64,000 bases of DNA from SIG78 sp045635745 (GTDB lineage: Bacteria; Verrucomicrobiota; Lentisphaeria; Victivallales; Victivallaceae), in the NCBI GenBank assembly GCA_045635745.1, contig JAZTWG010000042.1, positions 124,001 through 188,000 of the forward strand, written 5' to 3'. Each line of letters opens with the position of its first letter. Positions within the stretch are counted from its first letter, which is position 1. The position numbers and the translations under genes are program-made. This document shows positions 49,936-60,014 of this stretch, one piece after another. The notes beneath the pieces were generated by a model that searched no databases, was not told the origin of the DNA, and saw nothing but the letters and a program-made list of their open reading frames with translations.

Positions 49936-51165
49936 TCAAAAGTTGTGGCAAACCAATCCATCGCGCAGTTTGGGTTCAAACCACGTGGATTTTGGAGGCA
50001 TGATCTCGCCGGCATCAGCAATATCGATCAGCTGACCAACGGTGGTCGGATACATGGAAAATGCCACCGCGTAATCGCCGCTGTCCACAAGTTTTTCCAA
50101 CTCCGCAGTACCGCGAATACCGCCGATAAAATCAATGGCTTTGCTGGTACGCGGGTCATCAATCCCCAGAATGGGAGCCAATACATTATCCTGCAGAACA
50201 CTCACATCAAGGCGTTCGATAACGCCCAGTTTGGAAGCATCAAAATTCGGAGTTACAGTATACCACTTTTTATTGATATACATCTTGAATATGCCGCCAT
50301 TTTCCGGCGATTTGGTGCTGCTTTCTTCAACGGTGAATTTATCAGCAAGCTTTGCCATAAAAGCTTCTTCACTCAAGCCGTTCAAAGTATGCACTGCACG
50401 GTTGTAGGGCAAGATCTTGAGCTGCGAAGCCGGAAACGCTGCGGCCAGAAAATAGTTGTAATCTTCATTGCCCGTGTGGTTGGGATTGGCCGGAGCCGAT
50501 TCTTTCATAGTACGGGCCGCCGCCGCGCTGCGGTGATGACCGTCGGCAATATAAAAGTAGTCGATCGCAGCAAAGAGGTCGGCCAGCTTTTCGCTGGTTG
50601 CGGCATCCACGCGCCACAGCGTGTGCCCGATACCATCGGGAGCAACAAAGTCAAACAACGGAGCTTTGGCACATTCTTCGGCAATCAGAGCATCGATTTT
50701 TGCATCATCTTTGTAAGTGAAAAATGCCGGACCGGTATGAGATTTGAGAGTCATAACATGCCGGGTGCGGTCATCCTCTTTGTCCTGACGGGTCTTTTCG
50801 TGTTTTTTGATCCGGTTTTCGGCGTAATCGACCGCACTGGCGGCACCGAACACACCAGTCTGCACCTGTTCGCCCATAACCAGCTTGTAGATGTAAAGGT
50901 GTGCTTCTTTATCCACAGTAAGCGGAGCTTCGGCTATAAGTTTATCAAAATTCGCTTTGGCCTGCGCGTAGACTTCGTCACGGTAAAGATCGATACCTTT
51001 TTCCATATCTATCTCCGGACGCGACACATGCAGAAAACTGTAGGGATTGCCTTTGGCCAGCACCGCAGCTTCGGCACTGTTTACAACGTCGTAGGGTACA
51101 GCGGCTACCAGGGAAGCGCGTTCCACAGTCGGCAGCATGCCGTGAAAGGGTTTGAATACGGGCAT
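49936..51165 (-). CDS. DUF1015-family protein
   Basis: A 409-residue cytoplasmic protein with the DUF1015 pattern throughout: AAVPYDVV near the start, NPYSFLHVSRPE, IKKHEKTRQDKEDDR and the hallmark YIADGHHRSAAA. The family is widespread in bacteria, including species with unusual serine biosynthesis, but its reaction is not settled to my knowledge. Lys, Arg and His clusters suggest it binds a phosphorylated small molecule (inference). The ATG at 51165 follows AAGGAG; a longer upstream frame is unlikely. It lies 37 bases after pyrD. Confidence 0.85.
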   Translation of the reverse strand: MPVFKPFHGMLPTVERASLVAAVPYDVVNSAEAAVLAKGNPYSFLHVSRPEIDMEKGIDLYRDEVYAQAKANFDKLIAEAPLTVDKEAHLYIYKLVMGEQVQTGVFGAASAVDYAENRIKKHEKTRQDKEDDRTRHVMTLKSHTGPAFFTYKDDAKIDALIAEECAKAPLFDFVAPDGIGHTLWRVDAATSEKLADLFAAIDYFYIADGHHRSAAAARTMKESAPANPNHTGNEDYNYFLAAAFPASQLKILPYNRAVHTLNGLSEEAFMAKLADKFTVEESSTKSPENGGIFKMYINKKWYTVTPNFDASKLGVIERLDVSVLQDNVLAPILGIDDPRTSKAIDFIGGIRGTAELEKLVDSGDYAVAFSMYPTTVGQLIDIADAGEIMPPKSTWFEPKLRDGLVCHNF

Positions 51166-51202
51166 AATTATTTTCTCCTTAAAAAAAATTGTGTTGCTTA
51201 TC

Positions 51203-52126
51203 TTATATTTCCAAAGCGCCGACGATTTCGGAAACGCTTTTGTAATTATGGCGTTTAAGGTAATCTTCGATACCGGCAATAACATTCAGCGGCGCATAAG
51301 GATCGGTGAATGTGGCAGTTCCCACTGCCACGGCTTTGGCGCCGGCAAGCATGAATTCCACGGCATCGATCCCATTGCAGATACCGCCCATACCGATCAC
51401 CGGAATAGAGACCGCCTTGCTGGCTTCGTAAACCATACGCAAAGCTACAGGTTTGACCGCCGGGCCGCTCAATCCGCCGGTAAGATTGGCAATCTTCGGA
51501 CGGCGGGTCTCGGCATTGATCGCCATACCTGTAAGAGTATTGATCAGCGATACGGCATCAGCACCGGCATCTTCAGCTGCTTTGGCAAAGTCGCCGATTT
51601 TTGTCACATTGGGACTCAATTTGACGATCAGCGGCAGTGTGGTGGCTTTGCGAACGGCTGAAATAACTTCGTTGAGCAGTTTGGTATCGGTACCGAATGC
51701 CACGCCGCCGGCTTTTACATTGGGGCACGATATGTTCACTTCCAATGCAGTAATACCTTCGCGATCTTCATCCATCCGGCGCGCAACCTCGCAATAATCT
51801 GCAATGCTTTTACCCCAGATATTGACGATCACCGTTGCTCCGGTGGTCCGCAAAAACGGCATATAGTGCTCGCCATGCAGAAACTTATCCACGCCGGGCC
51901 CCTGCAGTCCGATGGCATTGAGCATACCACTGGCAGTTTCTGCCACGCGCGGAGTGGGATTGCCGTTGCTGACAAAAGGCGCAATACCTTTGACCACCAC
52001 CGCACCAAGACGCGATATATCATAGAGCTGGTTGTATTCATAAGCGTAACCGAAGGTGCCGGATGCTGTCATTACCGGATTTTTCAACTTGAACTTGCCA
52101 AGATCCACACTCATATCAATTTTCAT
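51203..52126 (-). CDS. pyrD: Dihydroorotate dehydrogenase B, catalytic subunit
   Basis: A 307-residue FMN enzyme that oxidises dihydroorotate to orotate. The NISCPNVKAGG segment carries the active-site cysteine typical of class 1, which separates it from membrane-bound class 2 (serine). TASGTFGYAYEY and GMGGICNG are also typical. Together with PyrK it forms the NAD-dependent class 1B enzyme. The ATG at 52126 follows GGGGAGG and overlaps the end of pyrK by 11 bases, supporting coupled synthesis of the two subunits. Confidence 0.95.
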   Translation of the reverse strand: MKIDMSVDLGKFKLKNPVMTASGTFGYAYEYNQLYDISRLGAVVVKGIAPFVSNGNPTPRVAETASGMLNAIGLQGPGVDKFLHGEHYMPFLRTTGATVIVNIWGKSIADYCEVARRMDEDREGITALEVNISCPNVKAGGVAFGTDTKLLNEVISAVRKATTLPLIVKLSPNVTKIGDFAKAAEDAGADAVSLINTLTGMAINAETRRPKIANLTGGLSGPAVKPVALRMVYEASKAVSIPVIGMGGICNGIDAVEFMLAGAKAVAVGTATFTDPYAPLNVIAGIEDYLKRHNYKSVSEIVGALEI

Positions 52127-52904
52127 AATAAACCTCCCCGGCGGTAAAGACCGGCCCTTCGGAACAACTTCTGGCATAACGGAACGTATCGCCATCTTTG
52201 ACTTTCACCACACAGGCAAAACAGGCGCCCACTCCGCAGCACATCACATGATCGAGACTCAACTCGCCATCTTCCCGGCCGGCATTGCACAGCATTTTTC
52301 CTGCCGCCATCAGCATCGGAGTCGGACCGCAGGCGTAAAAACGGTATTTCTTGCCGGGAACCGGATTTTTCAGCAGTTCTTCCAGCAATACTGTAACGAA
52401 GCCCTGTGTACCAACCGAACCATCATTGGTAGCAACTTTTACTTCGGTACCCTGCTGCTGATAATCTTCCAGCAGAATCAGGTCTGCATCGCCGCGGGCC
52501 CCCACCAGCAGCAAACCTTTATTTTTGGCCAGCTTGCTGATCATAAACATTGCCGCAGTACCATAACCACCGGCAATCATCACCGGTATTTCATCATCGG
52601 CTGGCATCTTGTATCCGTTGCCCAAAGGCCCCATAAGATCGCACACCGCTCCCGGCGCGAGAGTACTCAATACTTCCGTGCCGCTGCCGACAACCTTGTA
52701 GGTTATCTGCACTGTACATTGTTCAGGATCGACATTGTTTATAGAAAACGGCCGACGCAGAATATTGGCACTCTTTTTAGTGATCTGCACATGCACAAAT
52801 TGTCCGGCAACCGCTTTGGCCGCGATCTCCGGATGGTAAAACACCGCCTGATAGTAATCCCCCTTCAGACAGCGGTTACTGATTATTTCGCCTGTTTTAT
52901 ACAT
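52116..52904 (-). CDS. pyrK: Dihydroorotate dehydrogenase B, electron-transfer subunit
   Basis: A 262-residue iron-sulfur flavoprotein that passes electrons from PyrD to NAD. It has an FAD domain (RRPFSINN, about 55-62), an NAD-binding part (MIAGGYGTAAMF) and a C-terminal 2Fe-2S site with cysteines in CCGVGACFACVVK and ARSCSEGP. The start follows GGAG. Its end overlaps pyrD. NAD-linked dihydroorotate oxidation fits an anaerobic or facultative lifestyle. Confidence 0.94.
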   Translation of the reverse strand: MYKTGEIISNRCLKGDYYQAVFYHPEIAAKAVAGQFVHVQITKKSANILRRPFSINNVDPEQCTVQITYKVVGSGTEVLSTLAPGAVCDLMGPLGNGYKMPADDEIPVMIAGGYGTAAMFMISKLAKNKGLLLVGARGDADLILLEDYQQQGTEVKVATNDGSVGTQGFVTVLLEELLKNPVPGKKYRFYACGPTPMLMAAGKMLCNAGREDGELSLDHVMCCGVGACFACVVKVKDGDTFRYARSCSEGPVFTAGEVYYEN

Positions 52905-52933
52905 TTTTCATCTCCATAAAACCGGGGTTGCTG

Positions 52934-53656
52934 TTATTGCGGAAACTGCGCCAGCGCCTGCGGTGAATCCGCACTCAACGCCTGGCAGTTATCAAACGAT
53001 ATACGGCTGCGGAAGCTGGCGCTCAAGAGCGCTATATCGGTTGCCACATAGTACTCGCCGACCTTTTTGAACGACGTTATCTCCATGGTACGTTCCGGCT
53101 TGCCGTTGATATTTCTTATTGAGTCATAAAACTCCGCACGCATAGGGAAGAGATATTCGCTGGCGATCCATACCTTGATGGGTTTATCATCCGGAGAACG
53201 CAGCAGCAACACCCGGCAATTCAAGCTTTTAAAGCGCTCACCGGGCAGTTCCATATGTACCTGATATTCCAGAAAATTCATCGCCAGCTCATCGATTCTG
53301 AAGCCCAGACTGTGCAAAAGGTTATTGCTTTTGTTATTGGTAGTGGTCCGGAACTTACCACTCTGCAGATTGCGTTCAAAATCATGTACTTCGCTGTTAT
53401 TGATCTGCAATCTCGCCTGAACTTTTTCTTTGCCGAAACGGATCACGAAACGCACGGGATAACTCACCGAGCCACCCTGATTGCGTTTAAGGTGTATGAC
53501 CTTGCCGTGCATATCAGCAAAACTGTTCTGCAGTGCCGCCCGGTCGCGGGTCATCCTGATAAAAGCTTCAGCCGGCACCTGACGCATCACGGAACCGGCA
53601 GCCGGCAGCACTGCCACTGCCGACAAAATCAGAAACGCAGCGATTTTTCTGTTCAT
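52934..53656 (-). CDS. Exported outer-membrane lipoprotein-sorting-like protein
   Basis: A 240-residue protein with a signal peptide (MNRKIAAFLILSAVAVLPAAG) and a beta-rich domain like the LolA/LolB-fold 'outer membrane lipoprotein-sorting protein' group (segments FADMHGKVIHLKR, PIKVWIASEYLFPMRAEFY, TMEITSFKKVGEYYVATDI). It could carry lipoproteins or another lipid in the periplasm; this is fold-level inference. The ATG at 53656 follows GGAGTGG. It lies between lon and pyrK. Confidence 0.72.
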   Translation of the reverse strand: MNRKIAAFLILSAVAVLPAAGSVMRQVPAEAFIRMTRDRAALQNSFADMHGKVIHLKRNQGGSVSYPVRFVIRFGKEKVQARLQINNSEVHDFERNLQSGKFRTTTNNKSNNLLHSLGFRIDELAMNFLEYQVHMELPGERFKSLNCRVLLLRSPDDKPIKVWIASEYLFPMRAEFYDSIRNINGKPERTMEITSFKKVGEYYVATDIALLSASFRSRISFDNCQALSADSPQALAQFPQ

Positions 53657-53672
53657 AAACCACTCCATACGC

Positions 53673-56057
53673 TTAAAATATTATTTTCAAAGCATCGTTG
53701 ATATTATTTACCGGTTTGAAATCAAGCTGGCTGCGGACATTCTCGGGTATATCTTCCAGATCCTTGACATTTTCTCCGGGTATCACTACAGTTTTGACTC
53801 CGGAGCGCAGCGCTGCAATAACTTTTTCCTTGAGTCCGCCGATAGCTGTAACCTGTCCGCGCAGATTTATTTCGCCGGTCATGGCCAAAGCCGGACGTGT
53901 CGAAACTTTTTTCAACAGCGAATAAAGCGCCGAGGTGATCGTTATGCCGGCAGAAGGACCATCTTTGGGAGTCGCTCCATCGGGCACGTGAATATGAAAA
54001 TTATTCTTCTCAAAAAGTTCATACTCTATACCCAGCTCCGCAGCACGGCTCTTGAGCAAAGTAAATGCCGCTTCAGCACTCTCTTTCATAACATCGCCCA
54101 GCTGACCGGTCAATTTCAATTCGCCTTTGCCGGGAACCATCACGCTTTCTACGGTAAGGATCTCGCCGCCGACTGCGGTCCATGCCATTCCGGTAGCACT
54201 GCCGACTGCCGGAGCGTTGATCGCCTGATCTATAAGATAACGCCGCGGCCCCAGAAACTCCCGCACACTTTTGGCGCTCACCGACGTGCGTTTGCTCATA
54301 TCCAGCGAACCTTCAACCACCTTGCGGGCAAGTTTACGGCAAACCGCGCCGATATGCTGTTCCAGTTTGCGCACACCGGCTTCGCGGGTGTAATAATCAA
54401 TTATTTCGTCCACTGCGGCCATGGTAAAAGTTATTTTTGACGGCTTGAGCCCATTTTCTTTGAGCTGGCGCGGCACGAGATAACGACGGGCAATCTCGCG
54501 CTTTTCAAAAGTTGTATACCCCGGCAGAGTTATGACTTCCATACGGTCAAGCAGCGGCGCCGGGATCGCCTCCCGAACGTTAGCTGTGGCAATAAAAAAT
54601 ACTTTGCTCAAATCCAGATCCAGTTCCAGATAGTGATCGTTAAACGCTTTATTCTGTGCCGGATCAAGCACTTCCAGCAGAGCCGAAGCCGGATCGCCTT
54701 TGTGATCGGCTGCAAGTTTATCTATTTCATCAAGCATAAAAACCGGATTGGCAGTCCCTGCTTTTTTCAGATTCTGTACAATCCTGCCGGGCATGGCTCC
54801 GATATAGGTGCGGCGGTGTCCGCGGATTTCCGCTTCATCACGCACGCCGCCGAGGGCCACACGCAAAAATTTGCGGTTGGTGGCACGGGCAATGGATTCA
54901 CCCAACGACGTTTTTCCCACACCGGGAGGCCCAACCAGACAGAGGATCGGCGACTTACGGTCGGGATTCAACGCCATTACCGCAAGAAATTCCAATATGC
55001 GTTTTTTTACATCTTCCAAACCATAGTGATCGGCATCAAGCACAGTCTGAGCCTGAAGCAAATCCAGATTATCCTTGTCGTAAACATTCCACGGCACCGA
55101 CAGCAGCCAGTCTATGTAGTTATAAGAAACATGATACTCCGGCGACATGGTTGGTATAAGTTCCAATCGCGAAAGTTCTTTTTCCACAGTCTGTGCTACA
55201 ATCTCCGGCAAATCAAGCTGCTCAAGACGCGTATTGATGGATATTATATCCGGATTACGCGAATCTTCGTTGAGTTCCTCTTTTATCACCCGCAGCTGCT
55301 CGCGCAAATAATATTCGCGTTGATTCTGCGACAAATTCTGGTGCACTTCATTTTGAATACGCGCTCCCAGCTGCATAACTTCCAGTTCACGGTTCAGCAA
55401 TTCCAGCAGAAAAGTCAACCGTTCTTCCACATCCAAAGCCTGCAGCAGCCAAATTTTTTCGGTCGGCAGCAGATTCAAGGAATCGGCTATAAGGTCAGCA
55501 ATCCGCACCGGACTGGTAAGATTGATCACCCCCTGACGCAATTCGTCAGGAAAGTTATGAATAAATCCGGCAATACCCTGAAACTGCTTGACTGCTTCTG
55601 AAACCATGGCATCGAGCACAACCTGATCCGGCATTTTATCTTCCAACAGCGGAAAGTATGAGGGTTCTTCTATCTTCAGCGGAGTCCGGAACTCGCACCT
55701 GGCCAGACTGCGGAGCAGTACTCTGGCACTGCCATCAGGAAAGATCATCAATTTTACAATGCGCGCCCGGCAGCCCACCGCCGAAAGCTCTTTATCCCGC
55801 CAGCGCACGGTGCGGATGCGGCAATCGGGGTGGCGGTTCACAAATTCCGGAAAATCATCGCCGATTTCCTGAAAAAATGCCACCAGCCGATTGCCCTCGT
55901 TAGCTTTTCGCATGCGTTCCACCGTTTGCGGATCATCCACAAACACCGGGGTCAAAACAAAAGGAAAAAGCGATACATTACGCAATGTCAAAAGCATTGC
56001 GCCATCATTTTTCCCCACCGTATTCATATTGGTCATTACTGTAAAATTATTTGCCAT
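53673..56057 (-). CDS. lon: ATP-dependent protease La (Lon)
   Basis: A 794-residue AAA+ serine protease that degrades damaged and regulatory proteins. It has the N-terminal substrate domain (about 15-205), coiled-coil region, AAA module with GPPGVGKTSLGESIA, and the C-terminal protease domain with the catalytic serine in DGPSAGIT and lysine in GGLKEKVIAALR. Length is usual for LonA. The ATG follows CAGGG. It lies 26 bases after folC. No HAIR/CIRCE-like site was noticed. Confidence 0.97.
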   Translation of the reverse strand: MANNFTVMTNMNTVGKNDGAMLLTLRNVSLFPFVLTPVFVDDPQTVERMRKANEGNRLVAFFQEIGDDFPEFVNRHPDCRIRTVRWRDKELSAVGCRARIVKLMIFPDGSARVLLRSLARCEFRTPLKIEEPSYFPLLEDKMPDQVVLDAMVSEAVKQFQGIAGFIHNFPDELRQGVINLTSPVRIADLIADSLNLLPTEKIWLLQALDVEERLTFLLELLNRELEVMQLGARIQNEVHQNLSQNQREYYLREQLRVIKEELNEDSRNPDIISINTRLEQLDLPEIVAQTVEKELSRLELIPTMSPEYHVSYNYIDWLLSVPWNVYDKDNLDLLQAQTVLDADHYGLEDVKKRILEFLAVMALNPDRKSPILCLVGPPGVGKTSLGESIARATNRKFLRVALGGVRDEAEIRGHRRTYIGAMPGRIVQNLKKAGTANPVFMLDEIDKLAADHKGDPASALLEVLDPAQNKAFNDHYLELDLDLSKVFFIATANVREAIPAPLLDRMEVITLPGYTTFEKREIARRYLVPRQLKENGLKPSKITFTMAAVDEIIDYYTREAGVRKLEQHIGAVCRKLARKVVEGSLDMSKRTSVSAKSVREFLGPRRYLIDQAINAPAVGSATGMAWTAVGGEILTVESVMVPGKGELKLTGQLGDVMKESAEAAFTLLKSRAAELGIEYELFEKNNFHIHVPDGATPKDGPSAGITITSALYSLLKKVSTRPALAMTGEINLRGQVTAIGGLKEKVIAALRSGVKTVVIPGENVKDLEDIPENVRSQLDFKPVNNINDALKIIF

Positions 56058-56083
56058 AATTACCCTGTTTTATATAATATTGA

Positions 56084-57385
56084 CTACAAACTCAAAACAT
56101 GGTCCGCCGGAGCCAGTACTTCCAGCACTTCTCCTGCCAGATAAAGCGATCCGGCAATTATTACCGGCAGATCGCCTTTATATTCCCGAGCAGTTTTCTC
56201 AAGATATGCTTTTAAATCACCGGTCTGACGGCAATCGCTTATACCCAATTCAGCTGCCACTTGACAAATCTTTTCCGGCGCGGCCGAAAGACGTGATTCT
56301 TCGGCAAATGCCGTTGCAGTCAGACTTTTTGCCAGCGGTGCAATGATCTTCAAACCACCGACAAAATCTTTATCGGCAAAAGCACCGAATAGCCAATCAA
56401 ATTTTTTGCCGGGATACAGCGCTTTGAGCGTTTCCGCCAGCGAACTTAAACCATCCGGATTATGTCCGCCATCAAGCAGAAAACGCCCATTCTTCAGAAA
56501 CTCAATGCGCCCCGGCCAGCGGGTTTTGCCCAGCGCCTGCAAACTTTTACTGTTCCAAAGCTTCAGCACCGACAATACAGCAGTTACCAACTGGGCATTG
56601 CGCCGCTGCATAACACCATTAAGCTGAAGCTCCACAACTTCATTTTTACAAACAAATTTCTGATAATTGGGCCGCATTTCCGTCGAAAAAAACTCATCCA
56701 GCGGAGCGACATCTGCCGCCCGGAAAAAAGGCGCATCAAGCTCAAGAGCTTTTTTACGGATAACATCTTCGGCTTCCGGCGCCATACAGCCGGTCACCAC
56801 CGGGATACCCGGCTTGACTATCCCCGCTTTTTCACTGGCGATCGACGGCAGATCACTGCCCAGAAACTTCTCGTGATCCAGCGCAATATTGGTTACAACG
56901 CTGATCACCGGCTGAACGATATTAGTGGCATCCAGCCTGCCGCCCATGCCGGTTTCCCAAATGATATAATCGCATTTATGCTGTTGAAAAAGCCACAAAG
57001 CCATAGCTGTGATGGCTTCAAAGTAGGTTATGAGCATATTATTGCGGACACGCATTGTTTCCACTGCTTTACCCACAACGTCCACTGCAGCAAGAAAATC
57101 ACTTTCGCTGACCGCCTGCCCGTTGATCCTTATACGTTCACAGGCTGTAACCAGATGCGGCGAAGAATAAAACCCGGTTTTGAAACCGTTTTCCCGCAAA
57201 CTTCTCTCCAACATAGCCCCGGTGGAACCTTTACCATTGGTGCCGGCTATATGGATGAAACGCAGTTTGCGATGATCCACTCCGCACAGATCCACCAACT
57301 GACGGGTCTGATCCAAGCCAAGTTTTATGCCGAAACGATGAAGATTAAACAACCACTCGCAGGCTTCGTTATATGATAAACTCAT
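56084..57385 (-). CDS. folC: Folylpolyglutamate synthase / dihydrofolate synthase
   Basis: A 433-residue Mur-ligase-fold enzyme that adds glutamate to dihydropteroate and/or folates. The ATP loop is AGTNGKGST (47-55), followed by YSSPHL, WETGMGGRLDATN and DGGHNPDG in the usual order. The start is an ATG with a moderate GAGAG site. It lies between tolB and lon. Whether it is mono- or bifunctional cannot be read from sequence. Confidence 0.95.
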   Translation of the reverse strand: MSLSYNEACEWLFNLHRFGIKLGLDQTRQLVDLCGVDHRKLRFIHIAGTNGKGSTGAMLERSLRENGFKTGFYSSPHLVTACERIRINGQAVSESDFLAAVDVVGKAVETMRVRNNMLITYFEAITAMALWLFQQHKCDYIIWETGMGGRLDATNIVQPVISVVTNIALDHEKFLGSDLPSIASEKAGIVKPGIPVVTGCMAPEAEDVIRKKALELDAPFFRAADVAPLDEFFSTEMRPNYQKFVCKNEVVELQLNGVMQRRNAQLVTAVLSVLKLWNSKSLQALGKTRWPGRIEFLKNGRFLLDGGHNPDGLSSLAETLKALYPGKKFDWLFGAFADKDFVGGLKIIAPLAKSLTATAFAEESRLSAAPEKICQVAAELGISDCRQTGDLKAYLEKTAREYKGDLPVIIAGSLYLAGEVLEVLAPADHVLSL

Positions 57386-57416
57386 TACGCTACGCTCTCA
57401 CTGTAACTCTGCAAAT

Positions 57417-58613
57417 TCAATCCCGCCGGATGGGCGACCAGTCCGGCGAAGTCTGTTTATAGTTGAAATTCAGCAATTTACGGGATCTGCCGGTCTTGCT
57501 GTCCACAATATATATTTCACTGCGGCGCCCTATTCTGCGCGATGCCGCCAGATGCCGGGAATCCGGTGCCCATGCAGGAGCTTCCCAATCGCCATCGGGC
57601 AGATTTTTGATTACGCCGCTATCCACACCATCAGGATCGTAGATCGCGATCTTGTAACTGCCGCCAATACGGGCTGAATATGCCAGTTTGCCATCCGGAG
57701 CCCACGAGGGGGTCACAGCTTCGGAGCCAACACTCGGCAGACGGCGTGCCGGACCGCCATTGGCATCTACCAGATACAATGCGGGTTTGCCGCTGCGGTC
57801 TGAAACATAACAAATTGTTTTGCCGTCAGGATGCCAGCAGGGCGAAGCCTCCACTGCTTTGCTTTCAGTCAAGCGGCGGCGCTCTCTGCTGTTAAATGCT
57901 TTCACATACAGCTCAACCTGTCGGTCAATACTCATGATCATAGCCAGAAATTCGCCGGATGGATGCACCGATGCCCCTACATTCATGCCGGGGAAACGAG
58001 TCAACCGGCGGGTCCGCCACGGATCGAGCATCGTTTCGCAAAGGTCTGTTCCGGAAGCGGAATAACGGGTATAAACCACCGATTTTCCATCTGGCATCCA
58101 TGCCGGCTCCACACAGCTGTTGGCAAAAGCAGTCACTTTACGCAGATTGCCGCCATCGACATCGCAAACAAAAACCTCTTTTAAACCGCGCCGGGTTTCG
58201 GCGGTAAATACCAGCTGACTGTCGCACAAACGTTTCTGGAAACGCGCACTGATAAGTTCATCCACTGCTCTGGCTGCAGCACGGCGGCGGTTGCCGGAAT
58301 AGCTGATATTTTTACGCAAAACAGGATTTTCACCGAAATTGAGCTGCATAAGGATTTTGCCGTCGCCGCCGGTGAATTCCAATGAGTAATCCGCCGGAGC
58401 ATTGACCACGCGAAACCAGCCGCAAGTGGCCAGATAACGGAAAAACGCCTCGCAAAGCTCTTTATCGCCATGCATGGATTTTATCTGCAATGTGGGCTGC
58501 ACATAAGTCTGCTGGGCAGCCTTGCTGATTTCAATAGGAGCGGCATTCACCCCCGGCAGCATAACCAATGCTGCCAGAAGAACCATAATAACTGTTGCTG
58601 CATATTTAATCAT
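57417..58613 (-). CDS. tolB: TolB-like periplasmic beta-propeller protein
   Basis: A 398-residue exported protein. After a signal peptide (MIKYAATVIMVLLAALVMLPGVNA) comes the TolB N-terminal domain (about 25-135) and a six-bladed propeller with WD40-like PD40 repeats such as EPAWMPDGKSVVYTR, SPCWHPDGKTICYVSD and TPSWAPDGKLAYSA. In other Gram-negatives TolB works with Pal and TolA/Q/R in outer-membrane constriction; none of those genes is nearby. The ATG at 58613 follows CAGGTG; a GTG three codons upstream is also possible. Confidence 0.88.
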   Translation of the reverse strand: MIKYAATVIMVLLAALVMLPGVNAAPIEISKAAQQTYVQPTLQIKSMHGDKELCEAFFRYLATCGWFRVVNAPADYSLEFTGGDGKILMQLNFGENPVLRKNISYSGNRRRAAARAVDELISARFQKRLCDSQLVFTAETRRGLKEVFVCDVDGGNLRKVTAFANSCVEPAWMPDGKSVVYTRYSASGTDLCETMLDPWRTRRLTRFPGMNVGASVHPSGEFLAMIMSIDRQVELYVKAFNSRERRRLTESKAVEASPCWHPDGKTICYVSDRSGKPALYLVDANGGPARRLPSVGSEAVTPSWAPDGKLAYSARIGGSYKIAIYDPDGVDSGVIKNLPDGDWEAPAWAPDSRHLAASRRIGRRSEIYIVDSKTGRSRKLLNFNYKQTSPDWSPIRRD

Positions 58614-58638
58614 TTTGCTCACCTGTTTTTTCTGTCAG

Positions 58639-59952
58639 TCAGGCACGTTCACGACGGTCGATAACACGCTTGGCTTTACCTTCGCTGCGCTGGATCGTCT
58701 GCGGCGCCACCAGCTTGAGTTTTACGCGCAAACCAATGGTGTGTTCAATAGCAGTGGAAAGTTTTTTCTGCAATTCTTCCATAATACTGACTTTGTCTGA
58801 AAATACTTTTTCGCTGACTTCCACATCCACTTCAATATTATCCATGCCTTTGTCGGTGTAAAGGATAATGTTGTAATGCGGCAGCGTGCCATCTACCGAC
58901 AGCAAAGCAGCTTCGATCTGCGAAGGAAACACATTCACCCCGCGGATGATCATCATATCATCGCAGCGGCTGGCAATGCGGTCGATACGGCGCAGAGTCC
59001 GTCCGCAGGCACACGGCTCGGAAATGATCCGGGTCAAGTCATGAGTCCGGTAGCGGATCATGGGGAATGCCTCTTTGGTCAAAGTAGTGATTACCAGTTC
59101 ACCGAAAGCTCCATCCGGCAAAACTTCGCCGGTATCCGGATCCACAATTTCAGGATAAAAATGATCTTCAAAGATATGCAGACCATTGTGTTCGCGGCAT
59201 TCAATAGCCACCCCCGGCCCGATGATTTCGCTCAAACCGTAAATATCATAGGGTTCGATACCGGTATTTTTCTGCATTTGTTCACGCATGGCATTAGTCC
59301 AGGGCTCAGCTCCGAAAATACCGACCTTGAGCGGCAAATCATGCATATTGATATTTTCTTCGGCAGCTTTTTCGGCCAGAAAGTTGAAGTAACTGGGAGT
59401 GCAGCAAATGGCTGTTACCCCGAAATCCTGCATTACCATAAGCTGACGCTGGGTGTTGCCGCCGGAAGTAGGAACCACGGTTGCGCCCAGCGCTTCGGTT
59501 CCATAATGAGCTCCAAGGCCGCCAGTGAAAAGACCATAACCGTAAGAAACCTGAATAACATCATCACGACAAAGTCCGCAGCTCTGAAACGCGCGTTTCA
59601 TCACCCCGGCCCATAAATCAATATCTTTCTTGGTGTAACCGACTACAATAGGTTTGCCGGTAGTACCGCTGGAAGCATGCAGACGCACCACCTCGCTCAT
59701 AGGAGTTGCAAACAAGCCGAAGGGGTAATAATCGCGCAAATCAATCTTATTGGTAAAAGGCAGTTTGGCAATATCATCAAGCGACTTCACGCAATCCGGA
59801 GTCAAATTCTTTTCCTGCATACGGTTGCGGAAAACTTCCACATTATCGTAGGTATGCTTTACGATTTTCTGCAAGCGCTCAAGCTGCAGATTTTTCAATA
59901 CAGAGGTATTTACATAATCCTCTGCCGCACCAATTAAAGTTTTACTGCTCAT
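58639..59952 (-). CDS. Phenylacetate-CoA ligase family protein
   Basis: A 437-residue adenylate-forming enzyme of the PaaK family. It has the AMP-binding loop ASSGTTGKP (93-101), SYGYGLFTGGLG, YGLSEIIGPG and the C-terminal domain with RGVNVFPSQIE. In anaerobes this family often activates phenylacetate or indoleacetate produced from aromatic amino acids, linked to indolepyruvate ferredoxin oxidoreductases, but none of those genes is in the window. The start at 59952 follows CAGGATG; another ATG three codons upstream is possible. Confidence 0.9.
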   Translation of the reverse strand: MSSKTLIGAAEDYVNTSVLKNLQLERLQKIVKHTYDNVEVFRNRMQEKNLTPDCVKSLDDIAKLPFTNKIDLRDYYPFGLFATPMSEVVRLHASSGTTGKPIVVGYTKKDIDLWAGVMKRAFQSCGLCRDDVIQVSYGYGLFTGGLGAHYGTEALGATVVPTSGGNTQRQLMVMQDFGVTAICCTPSYFNFLAEKAAEENINMHDLPLKVGIFGAEPWTNAMREQMQKNTGIEPYDIYGLSEIIGPGVAIECREHNGLHIFEDHFYPEIVDPDTGEVLPDGAFGELVITTLTKEAFPMIRYRTHDLTRIISEPCACGRTLRRIDRIASRCDDMMIIRGVNVFPSQIEAALLSVDGTLPHYNIILYTDKGMDNIEVDVEVSEKVFSDKVSIMEELQKKLSTAIEHTIGLRVKLKLVAPQTIQRSEGKAKRVIDRRERA

Positions 59953-60014
59953 ATCATACATCCTGAATTTTAGATGAATTTTATTTTTTTAATATTCCGT
60001 TTATCCCTGCCGGA

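Noticed and set aside
49900..51258. 452-codon plus-strand frame opposite the DUF1015 gene
   Set aside because: The DUF1015 hallmark motifs are on the minus strand with a good ribosome site; the plus frame has none.
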